In this document: positions 55,880 to 64,000 of the stretch, one piece after another
How the letters are laid out: each line of letters starts with the position of its first letter
Numbering within the stretch: position 1 is the stretch's first letter
Assembly (NCBI GenBank): GCA_016743945.1
Contig: JADGFI010000014.1
Location: 56,133 to 120,132, forward strand
Direction: 5' to 3'
Length of the DNA stretch: 64,000 nucleotides
Source: Desulfobacteraceae bacterium
GTDB lineage: Bacteria; Desulfobacterota; Desulfobacteria; Desulfobacterales; Desulfobacteraceae
Translations under genes and position numbers: made by a program
Notes under the pieces: model-generated
What the model was told of the DNA's origin: nothing
What the model saw: the letters and a program-made list of their open reading frames with translations, nothing else
Databases searched by the model: none

Positions 55880-55918
55880 CCCGCCTCCCCCCCCCCCCGG
55901 GGGGGTAGCCGGCGGGCT
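55878..55918 (+). repeat. GC-rich hairpin between hutC and hutH
   Basis: AGCCCGCC and GGCGGGCT pair perfectly, and the inner CCCCCCC/GGGGGGG runs can pair too. The 5' arm starts within the hutC stop codon. No T run follows, so it is not a classic terminator. It may be an attenuation or mRNA-stability element, giving hutH and hutC different levels. The long C run (12 or more) may also be prone to slippage. Confidence 0.6.
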
Positions 55919-55950
55919 CCAATGGGGCCAAACCAGAAAAGGAGATACAA

Positions 55951-57522
55951 ATGACCCATAAAATTAGGACCCATAAAATTGCCAATAAACCCACCCAAAA
56001 AATAATTTTAAACGGTGAAAATTTTCAATTGGAAGAGGTGGTGGCCATTGCACGGCAGGGGGTTGAGGTTGCGATTTCCGTTGAATCGGAAGCACGGATA
56101 CAAAAGGCCAGACAATTGGTTGATAAATGGGTGAAGGAGGGGGTCAGAATATATGGGGTAACCACGGGTTTTGGCGCCCTGTCCAATGTGACCATCTCCC
56201 TTGAAGATACCAAAAAACTTCAGAAAAAGATTCTTTTAAGCCACGCCGCCGGCATGGGCGATGAGGTGGCAGACGATGTGGTCAGGGCCATGATGGCCCT
56301 GCGGATCAATGATTTTTGCCGTGGCAATTCAGGCTTGCGCCTTGAAACCATTGAAAAACTGGCCCAGCTTTTGAACACCGGCATCATCCCGGTTGTGCCG
56401 GAAAAAGGATCTGTGGGCGCCAGCGGCGATCTGGTGCCCATGGCCCACCTGTCACTGGTTCTCATCGGGGAGGGGGAAGCCTTTGTGGACGGCGTGCGCA
56501 TGACAGGAGCAAAGGCCCTTGCAAAAAAATCCATATCCCCCCTGGTGCTTGCGGCGGGTGAAGGTCTTGCCCTGATCAACGGCACCCAGTTTATGATTGC
56601 TCTGGGGTGTCTTGCCCTCCATGATGCCCTGAATTTGTGTAAACATGCCGATATTGCCGCCAGTATGAGTCTTGAAACCCTCATGGGCACAAGGAGCGCC
56701 TTTGATCCCAGAATTCACAGGGCCCGACCGCACATTGGCCAGATGAAGGCGGCCCAGAACATGCTCAAAATAACGGAAAATTCTGAAATTATCTCTTCGC
56801 ATAAGGATTGCTCCCAGGTGCAGGATGCCTATACCCTGAGATGTTCTCCCCAGGTGCACGGTGCCTCCTGGGATGCCTTTGCCTATGTGGACAGAGTGAT
56901 ACGGGTTGAAATGAACAGCTCCACGGAGAACCCCCTTATTTTTCCGGAATCCGAAGAGTTTCTTTCCGGTGGTAACTTCCATGGTCAGCCCCTGGCACTG
57001 GCCTGTGATTTTCTGGGCATTGCCATTGCCGAGCTTGCCAATATCTCGGAGAGGCGCATTGAGCGACTTGTCAATCCCCAATTGTCCGGGCTCCCGGCAT
57101 TTTTGGTGGAAGACGGAGGGCTCAACTCTGGCTTTATGATTGCCCAGTATGCCGCCGCATCCCTGGTTTCCGAGAACAAGGTCCTTGCCCATCCGGCTTC
57201 CGTGGATTCCATTCCTACCTCGGCCAACAAGGAAGACCATGTGTCCATGGGGGCCTTTGCCGCCAGGAAATGTCGGAATATTGTGGAGAATACCGAAGAG
57301 GTGATCGCCATTGAACTGCTCTGCGGTGCCCAGGCCATTGATCTGTTTACCAATTTTAAGGCAGGAGAAGGAACCCTGGCCGCCTATGAAGTGATCAGAA
57401 AACAGGTGGACTACAGGAAAGAAGACAGGCTTTTGTCCACGGATATTGCCAAGGTCAAAGCGTTGCTTCGGGACGGCAGCATTGTAAGAGCCGTGGAGGC
57501 AAAGGTCGGCACCCTTTATTGA
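55951..57522 (+). CDS. hutH: Histidine ammonia-lyase
   Basis: 523 aa. The MIO triad is Ala157-Ser158-Gly159 in KGSVGASGDLVPMAHL. YGVTTGFGALSNV and LLSHAAGMG, with the Ser-His pair typical of histidases, are present, as are RCSPQVHGA, SSTENPLIF, NFHGQPLA and RRIERLVN. It removes ammonia from histidine to give urocanate. AAAGGAGATACAA precedes the ATG. It belongs to the same superfamily as the protein at 21337 but to a different branch. It converges on the UPF0280 gene with a 12-base gap. Confidence 0.95.
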   Translation: MTHKIRTHKIANKPTQKIILNGENFQLEEVVAIARQGVEVAISVESEARIQKARQLVDKWVKEGVRIYGVTTGFGALSNVTISLEDTKKLQKKILLSHAAGMGDEVADDVVRAMMALRINDFCRGNSGLRLETIEKLAQLLNTGIIPVVPEKGSVGASGDLVPMAHLSLVLIGEGEAFVDGVRMTGAKALAKKSISPLVLAAGEGLALINGTQFMIALGCLALHDALNLCKHADIAASMSLETLMGTRSAFDPRIHRARPHIGQMKAAQNMLKITENSEIISSHKDCSQVQDAYTLRCSPQVHGASWDAFAYVDRVIRVEMNSSTENPLIFPESEEFLSGGNFHGQPLALACDFLGIAIAELANISERRIERLVNPQLSGLPAFLVEDGGLNSGFMIAQYAAASLVSENKVLAHPASVDSIPTSANKEDHVSMGAFAARKCRNIVENTEEVIAIELLCGAQAIDLFTNFKAGEGTLAAYEVIRKQVDYRKEDRLLSTDIAKVKALLRDGSIVRAVEAKVGTLY

Positions 57523-57534
57523 TTGGCTGAGGAC

Positions 57535-58260
57535 TTAGGGGAGCCGGACCAGTTTCAGGTTTCCCCAGAGTCCGATCTGTTCTCCCTTGATAATCACAAT
57601 TCCCTGGATCCCCTGGATTTGTTTCCCATGGTGGAGGGTCTTTTCAATGTCTTTCCTATGTTTTACCCTATTGCAAAGGGCGGTTGCGGCCGCATCGGCC
57701 AGAGCACCAGAAGATGCCACCACGCTTACGGCATCTGCCGCACCAAAGCTTTTGGAATGGCCCAGGGTGCCAGAAGAGGTGCACATGGCAAAGGGTCGCT
57801 GGTTTTCCACCAGGATTCCTGTGGTCATGCTCAAGGGGGAATCTTTCGCATAAATGCTGAACACGGTTTGGGTTGTTGAGCGGATAAAAATATCCCCCCC
57901 GTTTTCCACCAGAACCTCAGGGGACAGGGCCAGAAGTTCTCGTCCGACATATTCCGCCATTGCCCCGGCCACGGCAGCCATGGGACCCACATTGGTTTGT
58001 TTTGCGGCTGTCATCATCTCCATGACAATGGCAGGAGCGATCCCGGGCAGGGGCAACGGAGAAAGGGCTAGTGCAAATTCCGGGTATTGAAGGATATGGG
58101 TCTCAAGGTATTGTCTGTATTTTAAAGTCGCCTGGATGGCCTGGTCTGATAAGTCTGTTTGGGCCTGGATATTCAGGTTGGTTTCTTTGACAGTGATATC
58201 AAAGGATACAAGTCCTTTCTTTTGATGCTGTCTGCGGTAAACGCCTCTGTCTTCAAACAT
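57535..58260 (-). CDS. UPF0280 (ApbE-like) protein
   Basis: 241 aa from the ATG at 58260; a TTG two codons earlier is in frame. The N-terminus is MFEDRGVYRRQHQKKGLVSF. IAPAIVMEMMTAAKQTNVGPMAAVAGAMAEYVG, VENGGDIFIRS and CTSSGTLGHSKSFGAADAVSVVA are the UPF0280 pattern, related to the FAD-binding ApbE fold. The biochemical role is unknown; ApbE proteins transfer FMN. Its start overlaps the dGTPase stop by 8 bases, so it is in that operon. Confidence 0.85.
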   Translation of the reverse strand: MFEDRGVYRRQHQKKGLVSFDITVKETNLNIQAQTDLSDQAIQATLKYRQYLETHILQYPEFALALSPLPLPGIAPAIVMEMMTAAKQTNVGPMAAVAGAMAEYVGRELLALSPEVLVENGGDIFIRSTTQTVFSIYAKDSPLSMTTGILVENQRPFAMCTSSGTLGHSKSFGAADAVSVVASSGALADAAATALCNRVKHRKDIEKTLHHGKQIQGIQGIVIIKGEQIGLWGNLKLVRLP

Positions 58261-59422
58261 TGTCAATATATTCCGGTGTGAGATGGGACGGCGCCTGGCG
58301 GATGAAATAGGAATCTGTCATGCCGGAAATAAAATCTCTGACAATCTCTGGGAGGGTATGATCTTCTCTATATCCTTGTGCCATGCCGTTTAAGAATTTC
58401 TTGAAAATATCCGAGGAATCGTGCCCTCGTTCAAGGTCGGACAGGTACCGTTCAAACAAATACTTAAAAATTTCCTCAATGGAAGACAAATGACGTTTGA
58501 TCACCGGGTTTTTGTAGATATATTTATAATTAAACCCCTTGAGTTTTTTTAATGCCTGGGAAATGGGCTCTGAAAAGCCAACATAGGGCTGACCCAGGCT
58601 GTTATGGATCAGGTCGGTTACCAGGTTGAAGACAATGGTGCCGTTGGTCTGTCCCAGGGTCTCTTTGCAATAGGCCGGCACCTGGTCCCGGGTAACGATC
58701 CTCAGGCGGATGGCGTCCTCCAGATCCCGGCCGATATAGCTGATGGTGTCGGCCATTCTGACCACGCATCCTTCCATGGTCATGGGAATTATGTTGCAGA
58801 TGCAGTTGGCTTTGATCTCTTGCACCATGGCATCAAAATCGGTCAGGGAGCGATCCCGGTTCGGGATCAGACTTTTGGAGTGCGCTTCTCCGTTGTGGCA
58901 GATAATGGCATCCATGGTCTGGAGGCTCAGGTTTAATCCTCGTCCCTGTTTTTCTATTTGGTCTAAAAACTGGATACTTTGAAGGGGGTGGTGGAAGTGG
59001 CCGACGCCGTGGGCATGGGTCAGTTTGGATAAAAACATTTCACCGTCATGGCCAAAGGGAGCGTGTCCTATGTCATGTCCCAGGGATGCCGCTTCAATGA
59101 GATCCTGATTTAACCCCAGATACCTCCCGATGGTTCTGGCCACACGCGATACCAGTTGAACATGGAGTACCCGATGGGTGAGGTGGTCATTTTTTATAAG
59201 GGAAAAAACCTGGGTTTTATCAATATACCGGGTATAGGCCATGGAGTTGAGGATCCGGTCTGCATCGGTGCTGAATGCCTGGCGGTATTCATTTTTGGCA
59301 TGGGGTTCGGGTCTTCGTCTTTGGGCGGCCTGGGAAAAACAAGCCAGGTCACTTAGAGTGTTCTTTTCCCGAAGGGTTAGAACCTCTTTAAGTTTCCTGG
59401 CTTTTTTTAAATTATCATTCAA
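58253..59422 (-). CDS. dgt: dGTP triphosphohydrolase-like HD-domain protein
   Basis: 389 aa. The HD metal site is spread over DHLTHRVLHVQLVSRVARTI (first His), EAASLGHDIGHAPFGHDGE (His-Asp and following His residues) and a later Asp in VVRMADTISYIGRDLEDA. FSTDADRILNSMAYTRYIDKTQVF is the dGTPase N-terminal motif. The enzyme removes triphosphate from dGTP or related dNTPs. It is encoded 8 bases after the mrp gene and before UPF0280. Confidence 0.9.
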   Translation of the reverse strand: MNDNLKKARKLKEVLTLREKNTLSDLACFSQAAQRRRPEPHAKNEYRQAFSTDADRILNSMAYTRYIDKTQVFSLIKNDHLTHRVLHVQLVSRVARTIGRYLGLNQDLIEAASLGHDIGHAPFGHDGEMFLSKLTHAHGVGHFHHPLQSIQFLDQIEKQGRGLNLSLQTMDAIICHNGEAHSKSLIPNRDRSLTDFDAMVQEIKANCICNIIPMTMEGCVVRMADTISYIGRDLEDAIRLRIVTRDQVPAYCKETLGQTNGTIVFNLVTDLIHNSLGQPYVGFSEPISQALKKLKGFNYKYIYKNPVIKRHLSSIEEIFKYLFERYLSDLERGHDSSDIFKKFLNGMAQGYREDHTLPEIVRDFISGMTDSYFIRQAPSHLTPEYIDNV

Positions 59423-59430
59423 AATGATCG

Positions 59431-60306
59431 CTACAATTGTTTTAGAATGTTGTCCACAACTGTATCAAAGGCCTCGGTGAATTCTGTTTTGTTATCTTCA
59501 AACATGACGGGGGTTCCGTTGTCTCCGGAAGTCACTACCCGGGTGTCAAAGGGCAGGGAGCCTAGAAACTCAATTCCCGTGGAGCTGGCGGTCTTTTTAC
59601 CGCCTCCGTTTTTAAACAGGTCAATGGCTTCATTGCAATGGGGGCATTTAAAGGCCGCCATGTTTTCCACAAGGCCAAGAGTCTTCATTTTAACCGTCTT
59701 ACAGAAAGAAATGGATTTTCTGACATCGGACAAGGCCACTTCCTGGGGGGTGGTGACAATCACCCCTAAGGCTTCGGGAATGTTTTGGACAACGGTGAGG
59801 GGCTCGTCTCCTGTGCCAGGAGGGGCATCAATAATCAAAAAATCAAGTTCACCCCATTCCACTTGGCCGATAAATTGCTGGATCATCCCGGTCTTGGCAG
59901 GTCCCCGCCAGATGATTGCCTGGTCCTTGTCCTGCATGAGTGCCTGGACCGATACCACCTTGAGGGTTTCATTGACCTGTTTTGGCATGAGCCGATGCTG
60001 GTCCGGGCTGATGTCTAAAAGTTCTGTTAATCCCAGCATATGGGCAATGGAAGGGCCGTGGACATCCACATCCATGAGACCTGTTTTATATCCTTTTTTG
60101 GACAGGCTGGCCGCCAGGTTTGCAGATACACTGCTTTTCCCCACGCCGCCTTTCCCGCTTAAAACAAATATCTTATGTTTGATCTTGCCCAGAGTATCCT
60201 TGATCATTACCTTTTGTTCGTCTTGTTTTTGGGCCATGTCTGCGCCACCGTCCTGGGAAGGACAGCCGCTACTTTTTTTTGCTTTGTCTACGTTCTCGTG
60301 AATCAT
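59431..60306 (-). CDS. mrp: Mrp/ApbC-type P-loop ATPase (iron-sulfur cluster carrier)
   Basis: 291 aa. An N-terminal Cys-containing stretch (KKSSGCPSQ) is followed by VLSGKGGVGKSSVSANLAAS, the deviant Walker A, and MDVDVHGPSIAHMLGL. The middle has IIDAPPGTGDEPLTVVQNIP, and CPHCNEAIDLF gives the CxxC pair used for cluster binding. It is thought to carry [4Fe-4S] clusters to target enzymes in the cytoplasm. It is upstream of dgt and UPF0280 on the same strand. Confidence 0.93.
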   Translation of the reverse strand: MIHENVDKAKKSSGCPSQDGGADMAQKQDEQKVMIKDTLGKIKHKIFVLSGKGGVGKSSVSANLAASLSKKGYKTGLMDVDVHGPSIAHMLGLTELLDISPDQHRLMPKQVNETLKVVSVQALMQDKDQAIIWRGPAKTGMIQQFIGQVEWGELDFLIIDAPPGTGDEPLTVVQNIPEALGVIVTTPQEVALSDVRKSISFCKTVKMKTLGLVENMAAFKCPHCNEAIDLFKNGGGKKTASSTGIEFLGSLPFDTRVVTSGDNGTPVMFEDNKTEFTEAFDTVVDNILKQL

Positions 60307-60362
60307 AATATCAACTATCTCCTTTGGGGAATCTTAATGGGTTAAATCCTTTTAGATAATGA

Positions 60363-61148
60363 TCATGATCCCGATTCTGTCAACCTGAATACAGACTCTT
60401 TTATAGGGGGATTAGGGATAAATAGGGTAAGGGTCAAATGGATTTTTCTGCCGGCTGCATCCTGGACTAAAAGGGTCGCAGGAATACGATTCTCTCCATG
60501 GGCCTGGTAGTCAAGATAGGTGATGTCATAGAGCGGTATATTGTTTTTGTTTAGAAAGACCAATTGTTGCACTTGTCCGACTTTATTCATGTGAAGTTGC
60601 TGGAAGGTTGATTTCCAGTTTTGTGTCAAAATTATGGGGGGAAAATTGCTATCTCCTTGTTTAAACCAGGCATGGTCAAATTTTTCCAAAGGAATATGTC
60701 CCAGAAGAATGGCAATCAGGCCGGATAATTTTACCGGGATATGGAGATACTTTTTTAAATTCGGGTCACTTGAGAAGGTGGTATGGGAGTCGTGTTCACC
60801 CGTATGGGAGATAAAGGTCACATGGTCTCCTGTGGCAACGATAGTCTCAACTGGGTGGCCAGCCACAAGAAAGGTGATCCTGAGCCGGTTGGGTGCGCTT
60901 GCTGCCCATGCAATTTTGAATTTGTCCGCGCGGGTGTCGGTTTCCATCTCTACCCACCCGGTTCCTTTGGAGGATTTTATATCCTGGTTTAAGGACACAA
61001 TCGTGTTGGCCAAATCCCGCGCTTTTTTGTCCAAACCAGGATCAGTTTGGGGGCGAAGGGGGGAACATCCGGAAACAAGTACCAGGAGGATCCAAACCAG
61101 AAGCATCAAAATCAGGTGGGGGAGCCCCCCATGGATTTTATTTCCCAT
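60363..61148 (-). CDS. LolB/DUF4292-like outer-membrane lipoprotein
   Basis: 261 aa from the ATG at 61148, which has GAGG upstream. The signal peptide ends in a clear lipobox, VLVSGC (Cys near residue 28). The mature part has SSKGTGWVEMETDTRADKFK, then NRLRITFLVAGHPVETIVA and TFISHTGEHDSHTTF, the curved beta-sheet pattern of LolB/LolA proteins. LolB inserts lipoproteins into the outer membrane. It overlaps the end of the TPR gene by 11 bases. Confidence 0.75.
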   Translation of the reverse strand: MGNKIHGGLPHLILMLLVWILLVLVSGCSPLRPQTDPGLDKKARDLANTIVSLNQDIKSSKGTGWVEMETDTRADKFKIAWAASAPNRLRITFLVAGHPVETIVATGDHVTFISHTGEHDSHTTFSSDPNLKKYLHIPVKLSGLIAILLGHIPLEKFDHAWFKQGDSNFPPIILTQNWKSTFQQLHMNKVGQVQQLVFLNKNNIPLYDITYLDYQAHGENRIPATLLVQDAAGRKIHLTLTLFIPNPPIKESVFRLTESGS

Positions 61149-62886
61149 CAAGCCTCTTTTTAAGATCCTTGATTTTTTTCTTGAGTTTTTTGGATAGATC
61201 TATATTTTCCTTTTTAACATTGGCCAGGGCTTTTTTATAGGTGGCCAGCCCCTCTGTCAGCTGTCCGGCCTTTACATAAGCATCTGCCAGGTGGTCTGCT
61301 ATAATGCTTTCGAAATTACTTAATTGTGCTGCCTGCTCAAGGTAATGGACTGCCTTTTCATAGTCTTGTTTCTGAAAATAAACCCAGCCCATGCTGTCGG
61401 TTATATATCCGTCCCCGGGCTTTTGTTCCAACGCTCTTGAAATCAGATCCAGGGCAAGGTCCAGTTTGATCCCCATGTCCGCATAGGTATAGCCCAGGTA
61501 GTTCAGGGCACTGGCATTATCAGGGTCTATTTGAATCAAGGTTTTCATGGTCTGGATGGATTGGTCTTTTAGCCCGGCCTTATCCTGGACGGTCCCCAGC
61601 CGGAAAAGGAGGGTGGTATTGTCCGGGACTTTTTCTAGACCATTCTTTATGACGGCCATGGCCTTGTCATTTTGGGCCTGATCTTCGTAAAAAGATGCAA
61701 GAAATGAGATGATATCGATATCTTTTGGGTCTTGTTTGTTCTGTTTTTCCAGAAGTTGGATCGCCTGCCGGGGCTGCCCCAGATCCCGGTACAAAAATGC
61801 AATGCTCAGCAGGGTTTTTTTGTACTGGGGATGTTCCGGTGTCACTTTGAGGTAATGCTTGATGGCAGTTTTCTTATCTTCAATAGCTTCATAGGCCATG
61901 CCGGTAAAAAAATTCAAATTGGCATTGTCAGGATCTGCCTTGATCATCTGGGAAAATACAATGACAGCGTCCTGATATCGTTTTTCAGAAATAAAGGTTT
62001 CCACCGCTGCCATGACCAACCGGGGGTTTTCCCTGGTTTCATTGCCCAGTTCCGTGAACAGAGCCGAGGCCTTTTTCTTTTGATTGTTTTTGTAATGGAA
62101 AAGTGCTTTTTCAAGGATTGCCCGGTCATTTTCAGGTTCAATCTCAAGGATTTTTTCATAGGATTCGAGGATGCGTTTTTTCCGGGTCTTCCCCCCCTTT
62201 TTTTCATAAATCTCAATCAGCCGGAACCTAGGTTCCACAAGTTCTGGTTCCAGCGCAATGGTTTTTAAAAATGCCGCTTCTGCCAGGTCAAGGTGATTCA
62301 TTAAAAAATGGGCTTCTCCCAGGTAAAAATGGGCCACATAATAATCAGGGAGTTGTTCCGTCATCCTGGAGAAAAGATCAAGGGCTTCGGGCAGATTCTC
62401 ATTTTCCATGAAGATTTTGCCAAGGCGAAGATAGGTTTCCTTGTTCTCGGGGTCCAGGGTCAAGATTCTCTTTAAAAGATCGGGCAATTGTGGCGCCTGG
62501 TCGGGTTTTTTTATAAGCCGAACCAGGAGCAGGAGGTTGTCAACGTTCTCAGGGTCCTGTTCCACCAGGTTTTTTGCCAGTTGCAACGCCTGATCATTTT
62601 TATTTTGTTCCAGATAGAACCCGATCAAATCTCTTTTTAAAAATGCAGAACCCGCATCTCGTTCAATGGCTTTTTCCAGGGAAGCGATTGCCTGGGGAAT
62701 CTCATTGTTCTGGGCATGTATTCTGGATTCAAGGTAAAAATATGTGGCAGTTAATTGGGATTCTTCCATGGCAGTATTTTCAAGGCCCTGGGGTGGGATC
62801 ATCTTGCCTTGAATGCATCCTGAAATGGACAAAATTGAAGTGAAAAATAAAAAGATCCAAATAGATTGTTTTTTCATGGAGTACAT
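61138..62886 (-). CDS. TPR-repeat lipoprotein
   Basis: 582 aa from the ATG at 62886, just after AGGAAAAGG. The signal peptide MKKQSIWIFLFFTSILSISGC has a lipobox (SISGC). From about residue 60 to 560 there are about 14 tetratricopeptide repeats such as LSYLG-type helices (LRLGKIFMENENLPEALDLF, LFRLGTVQDKAGLKDQSI). The tail is coiled and lysine-rich. It is probably a scaffold on the periplasmic side of the envelope. The LolB-like gene is co-translated after it, and rpoH is upstream. Confidence 0.88.
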   Translation of the reverse strand: MYSMKKQSIWIFLFFTSILSISGCIQGKMIPPQGLENTAMEESQLTATYFYLESRIHAQNNEIPQAIASLEKAIERDAGSAFLKRDLIGFYLEQNKNDQALQLAKNLVEQDPENVDNLLLLVRLIKKPDQAPQLPDLLKRILTLDPENKETYLRLGKIFMENENLPEALDLFSRMTEQLPDYYVAHFYLGEAHFLMNHLDLAEAAFLKTIALEPELVEPRFRLIEIYEKKGGKTRKKRILESYEKILEIEPENDRAILEKALFHYKNNQKKKASALFTELGNETRENPRLVMAAVETFISEKRYQDAVIVFSQMIKADPDNANLNFFTGMAYEAIEDKKTAIKHYLKVTPEHPQYKKTLLSIAFLYRDLGQPRQAIQLLEKQNKQDPKDIDIISFLASFYEDQAQNDKAMAVIKNGLEKVPDNTTLLFRLGTVQDKAGLKDQSIQTMKTLIQIDPDNASALNYLGYTYADMGIKLDLALDLISRALEQKPGDGYITDSMGWVYFQKQDYEKAVHYLEQAAQLSNFESIIADHLADAYVKAGQLTEGLATYKKALANVKKENIDLSKKLKKKIKDLKKRLDGK

Positions 62887-62917
62887 GACCTTTTCCTGTG
62901 AAGGCTTTTGGGAGTTT

Positions 62918-63880
62918 TTACTGGTTGTGATCATACATGTCAAAATCAGGCATGTCTTTCTTGAAAAAGGCTTTCATTTTCTTTAAAATATTATTTTCAA
63001 TCTGTCGAACCCGTTCCCTGGAAATGCTATACTCTTCTCCTATTTCCTGAAGTGTCTTCGGGCTGTCAGAAAATATCCGTCGCACAAATATATCCAGTTC
63101 CCTGTCATTCAGGGTTTTCTTAAATACATTTACTTTGGTGTGAAGAATATCTTCGATTTCTTTTTTGGCGACCCTGTCTTCAGAAGAGTCGGTTTCCACA
63201 TTGATAAATTCAATTCGTTCCGTGTTTGAATCATTTTTCAGGGGTTCATCCAGGGAAAGATCCCAGTTGGCCAGGCGCTGGTCCATATCCACGACTTCTT
63301 TTTCAGAGACCCCCAGCCGTTCGGAAAGAAGTTTGGGCTTGGGATCAAATCCCTGCTCAACCAGCCGGGCTTTTTCCTTTTTTAACCGGAAAAACAGCTT
63401 GCGCTGCCCCTGGGTGGTGCCTATTTTTACCATGCGCCAGTTATCCATGATAAATTTTAAGATATAGGCCTTGATCCAGAAAGAGGCATAATAGGAAAAT
63501 TTTACATTTTTATAGGGATCAAATTTTTTAACTGCCTGGACAAGCCCGATATTCCCTTCCTGGATCAAGTCCAAAAGATTTTGCATCCAGATTCGCTGGA
63601 ATTCCAGGGCAATTTTTACCACAAGCCTGAGATTGGATGTGGTCATGATATAGGCCGCTTCCTGGTCTTCCTCTTCTTGTATCCGTGTCCCCAGCTCGAT
63701 TTCTTGATCCCTGTTCAACAGCTTGTATCGGTTGATTTCATTCAGATAGCTTTGTATGGGATCTGATTTTACAATGGCTTTAGAGCTGGATGTTTTTATC
63801 TTTGATACCGGAACATGGAAATCTTTTTTTGTCAGCCTTTTTGGAACCTTAGACTTCTTCTGATCTATTTTTTTTTTCAT
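62918..63880 (-). CDS. rpoH: RNA polymerase sigma factor RpoH (sigma-32)
   Basis: 320 aa. Region 2 has EEEDQEAAYIMTTSNLRLVVKIA, then NLLDLIQEGNIGLVQAVKKF, YKNVKFSYYASFWIKAYILK (region 2.3-2.4) and FIMDNWRMVKIGTTQGQRKLFF, the RpoH box-like segment. Region 4 has LQEIGEEYSISRERVRQIEN. No region 1.1 is present. The 40-residue N-terminal extension is lysine-rich. It directs heat-shock transcription. It heads the run rpoH - TPR - LolB-like on the minus strand; 120 bases remain upstream before the window ends. Confidence 0.92.
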   Translation of the reverse strand: MKKKIDQKKSKVPKRLTKKDFHVPVSKIKTSSSKAIVKSDPIQSYLNEINRYKLLNRDQEIELGTRIQEEEDQEAAYIMTTSNLRLVVKIALEFQRIWMQNLLDLIQEGNIGLVQAVKKFDPYKNVKFSYYASFWIKAYILKFIMDNWRMVKIGTTQGQRKLFFRLKKEKARLVEQGFDPKPKLLSERLGVSEKEVVDMDQRLANWDLSLDEPLKNDSNTERIEFINVETDSSEDRVAKKEIEDILHTKVNVFKKTLNDRELDIFVRRIFSDSPKTLQEIGEEYSISRERVRQIENNILKKMKAFFKKDMPDFDMYDHNQ

Positions 63881-64000
63881 TCAGTGGCCCTTCGCATGTG
63901 TGGATAAAAATTTAGTATACCATTATCATGATCTCTATAAAAGCAATATATTTTACAAACAATTACTTACCCTTTGTTTTTTTTGTGGACAACCGAGGGT

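Noticed and set aside
55878..55918. Rho-independent terminator after hutC
   Set aside because: The stem is strong but no T run follows, and hutH with a good ribosome site starts 32 bases later.
59447..60301. Long plus-strand frame opposite mrp
   Set aside because: The minus strand holds complete Mrp motifs; the opposite frame has no family match.

Overview
The window looks like a chromosomal segment of a strictly anaerobic, probably marine, sulfate-reducing deltaproteobacterium of the Desulfobacteraceae type (Desulfobacula, Desulfobacter or Desulfobacterium relatives). This is inferred from gene content and family style: split F0 ATP synthase genes (atpZ-atpI-atpB-atpE), stand-alone rfaE2, a selenocysteine-containing SelD, aryl-CoA and TRAP-transporter catabolism, and many two-component proteins. 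No rRNA marker is present to prove it. Base composition is moderate and most genes are packed in short operons on both strands.

Layout. 1-431 is the 5' end of rapA, reading out of the window. 579-7785 is a signalling cassette: a periplasmic-binding lipoprotein, a histidine kinase, a REC-STAS regulator and a 1113-aa MalT/SARP-like regulator, with start and stop codons overlapping. 7813-13564 holds a ChaN-like lipoprotein, methyltransferase, glycosyltransferase, tRNA-Arg(CCG), folC, rpsU and adk, all on the minus strand. 13745-20363 holds eno, a secreted protein, pyrG, an alpha/beta hydrolase and an HDOD-GAF-GGDEF protein, followed by a convergent acyltransferase.

21337-30652 is the most interesting region. 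It encodes an AdmH-like MIO aminomutase, a class III beta-amino acid aminotransferase, an Lrp regulator, a beta-keto acid cleavage enzyme (BKACE), an AMP-forming CoA ligase and a complete TRAP transporter. Together they suggest an unusual route: aromatic alpha-amino acid -> beta-amino acid -> beta-keto acid -> aryl-CoA (benzoyl-CoA if the substrate is phenylalanine) plus acetoacetate.

30724-34484 holds a lone receiver protein, a solute-binding protein, an RluA-type pseudouridine synthase and gene debris: a HAD phosphatase with an in-frame stop, a nitrilase-family gene collapsed to 57 codons, and an orphan C-terminal fragment. 34477-36854 is rfaE2, pgeF and selD; selD contains an in-frame UGA followed by a clear SECIS-like hairpin, so the gene must be annotated across the stop. 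36868-38690 is the F0 operon, whose c subunit has a sodium-type ion-binding signature. 38819-42600 holds PilZ, ParA-like and histidine kinase genes.

42567-45859 is a rearranged island: a degenerate copy of part of an ACT-domain gene and a transposase fragment flank a 756-aa protein built of about 29-residue helical repeats that I do not recognise. 45628-48208 is ACT protein, phenylacetate-CoA ligase and enoyl-CoA hydratase (arylacetate metabolism). 48245-54882 holds amiC, mutS, lapA-like, an M23-like protein, CooT and a phosphoesterase. 55039-57522 is a hutC-hutH histidine utilisation unit with a probable HutC operator. 57535-63880 holds an ApbE-like UPF0280 protein, dGTPase, Mrp, a LolB-like lipoprotein, a TPR lipoprotein and rpoH, all on the minus strand.
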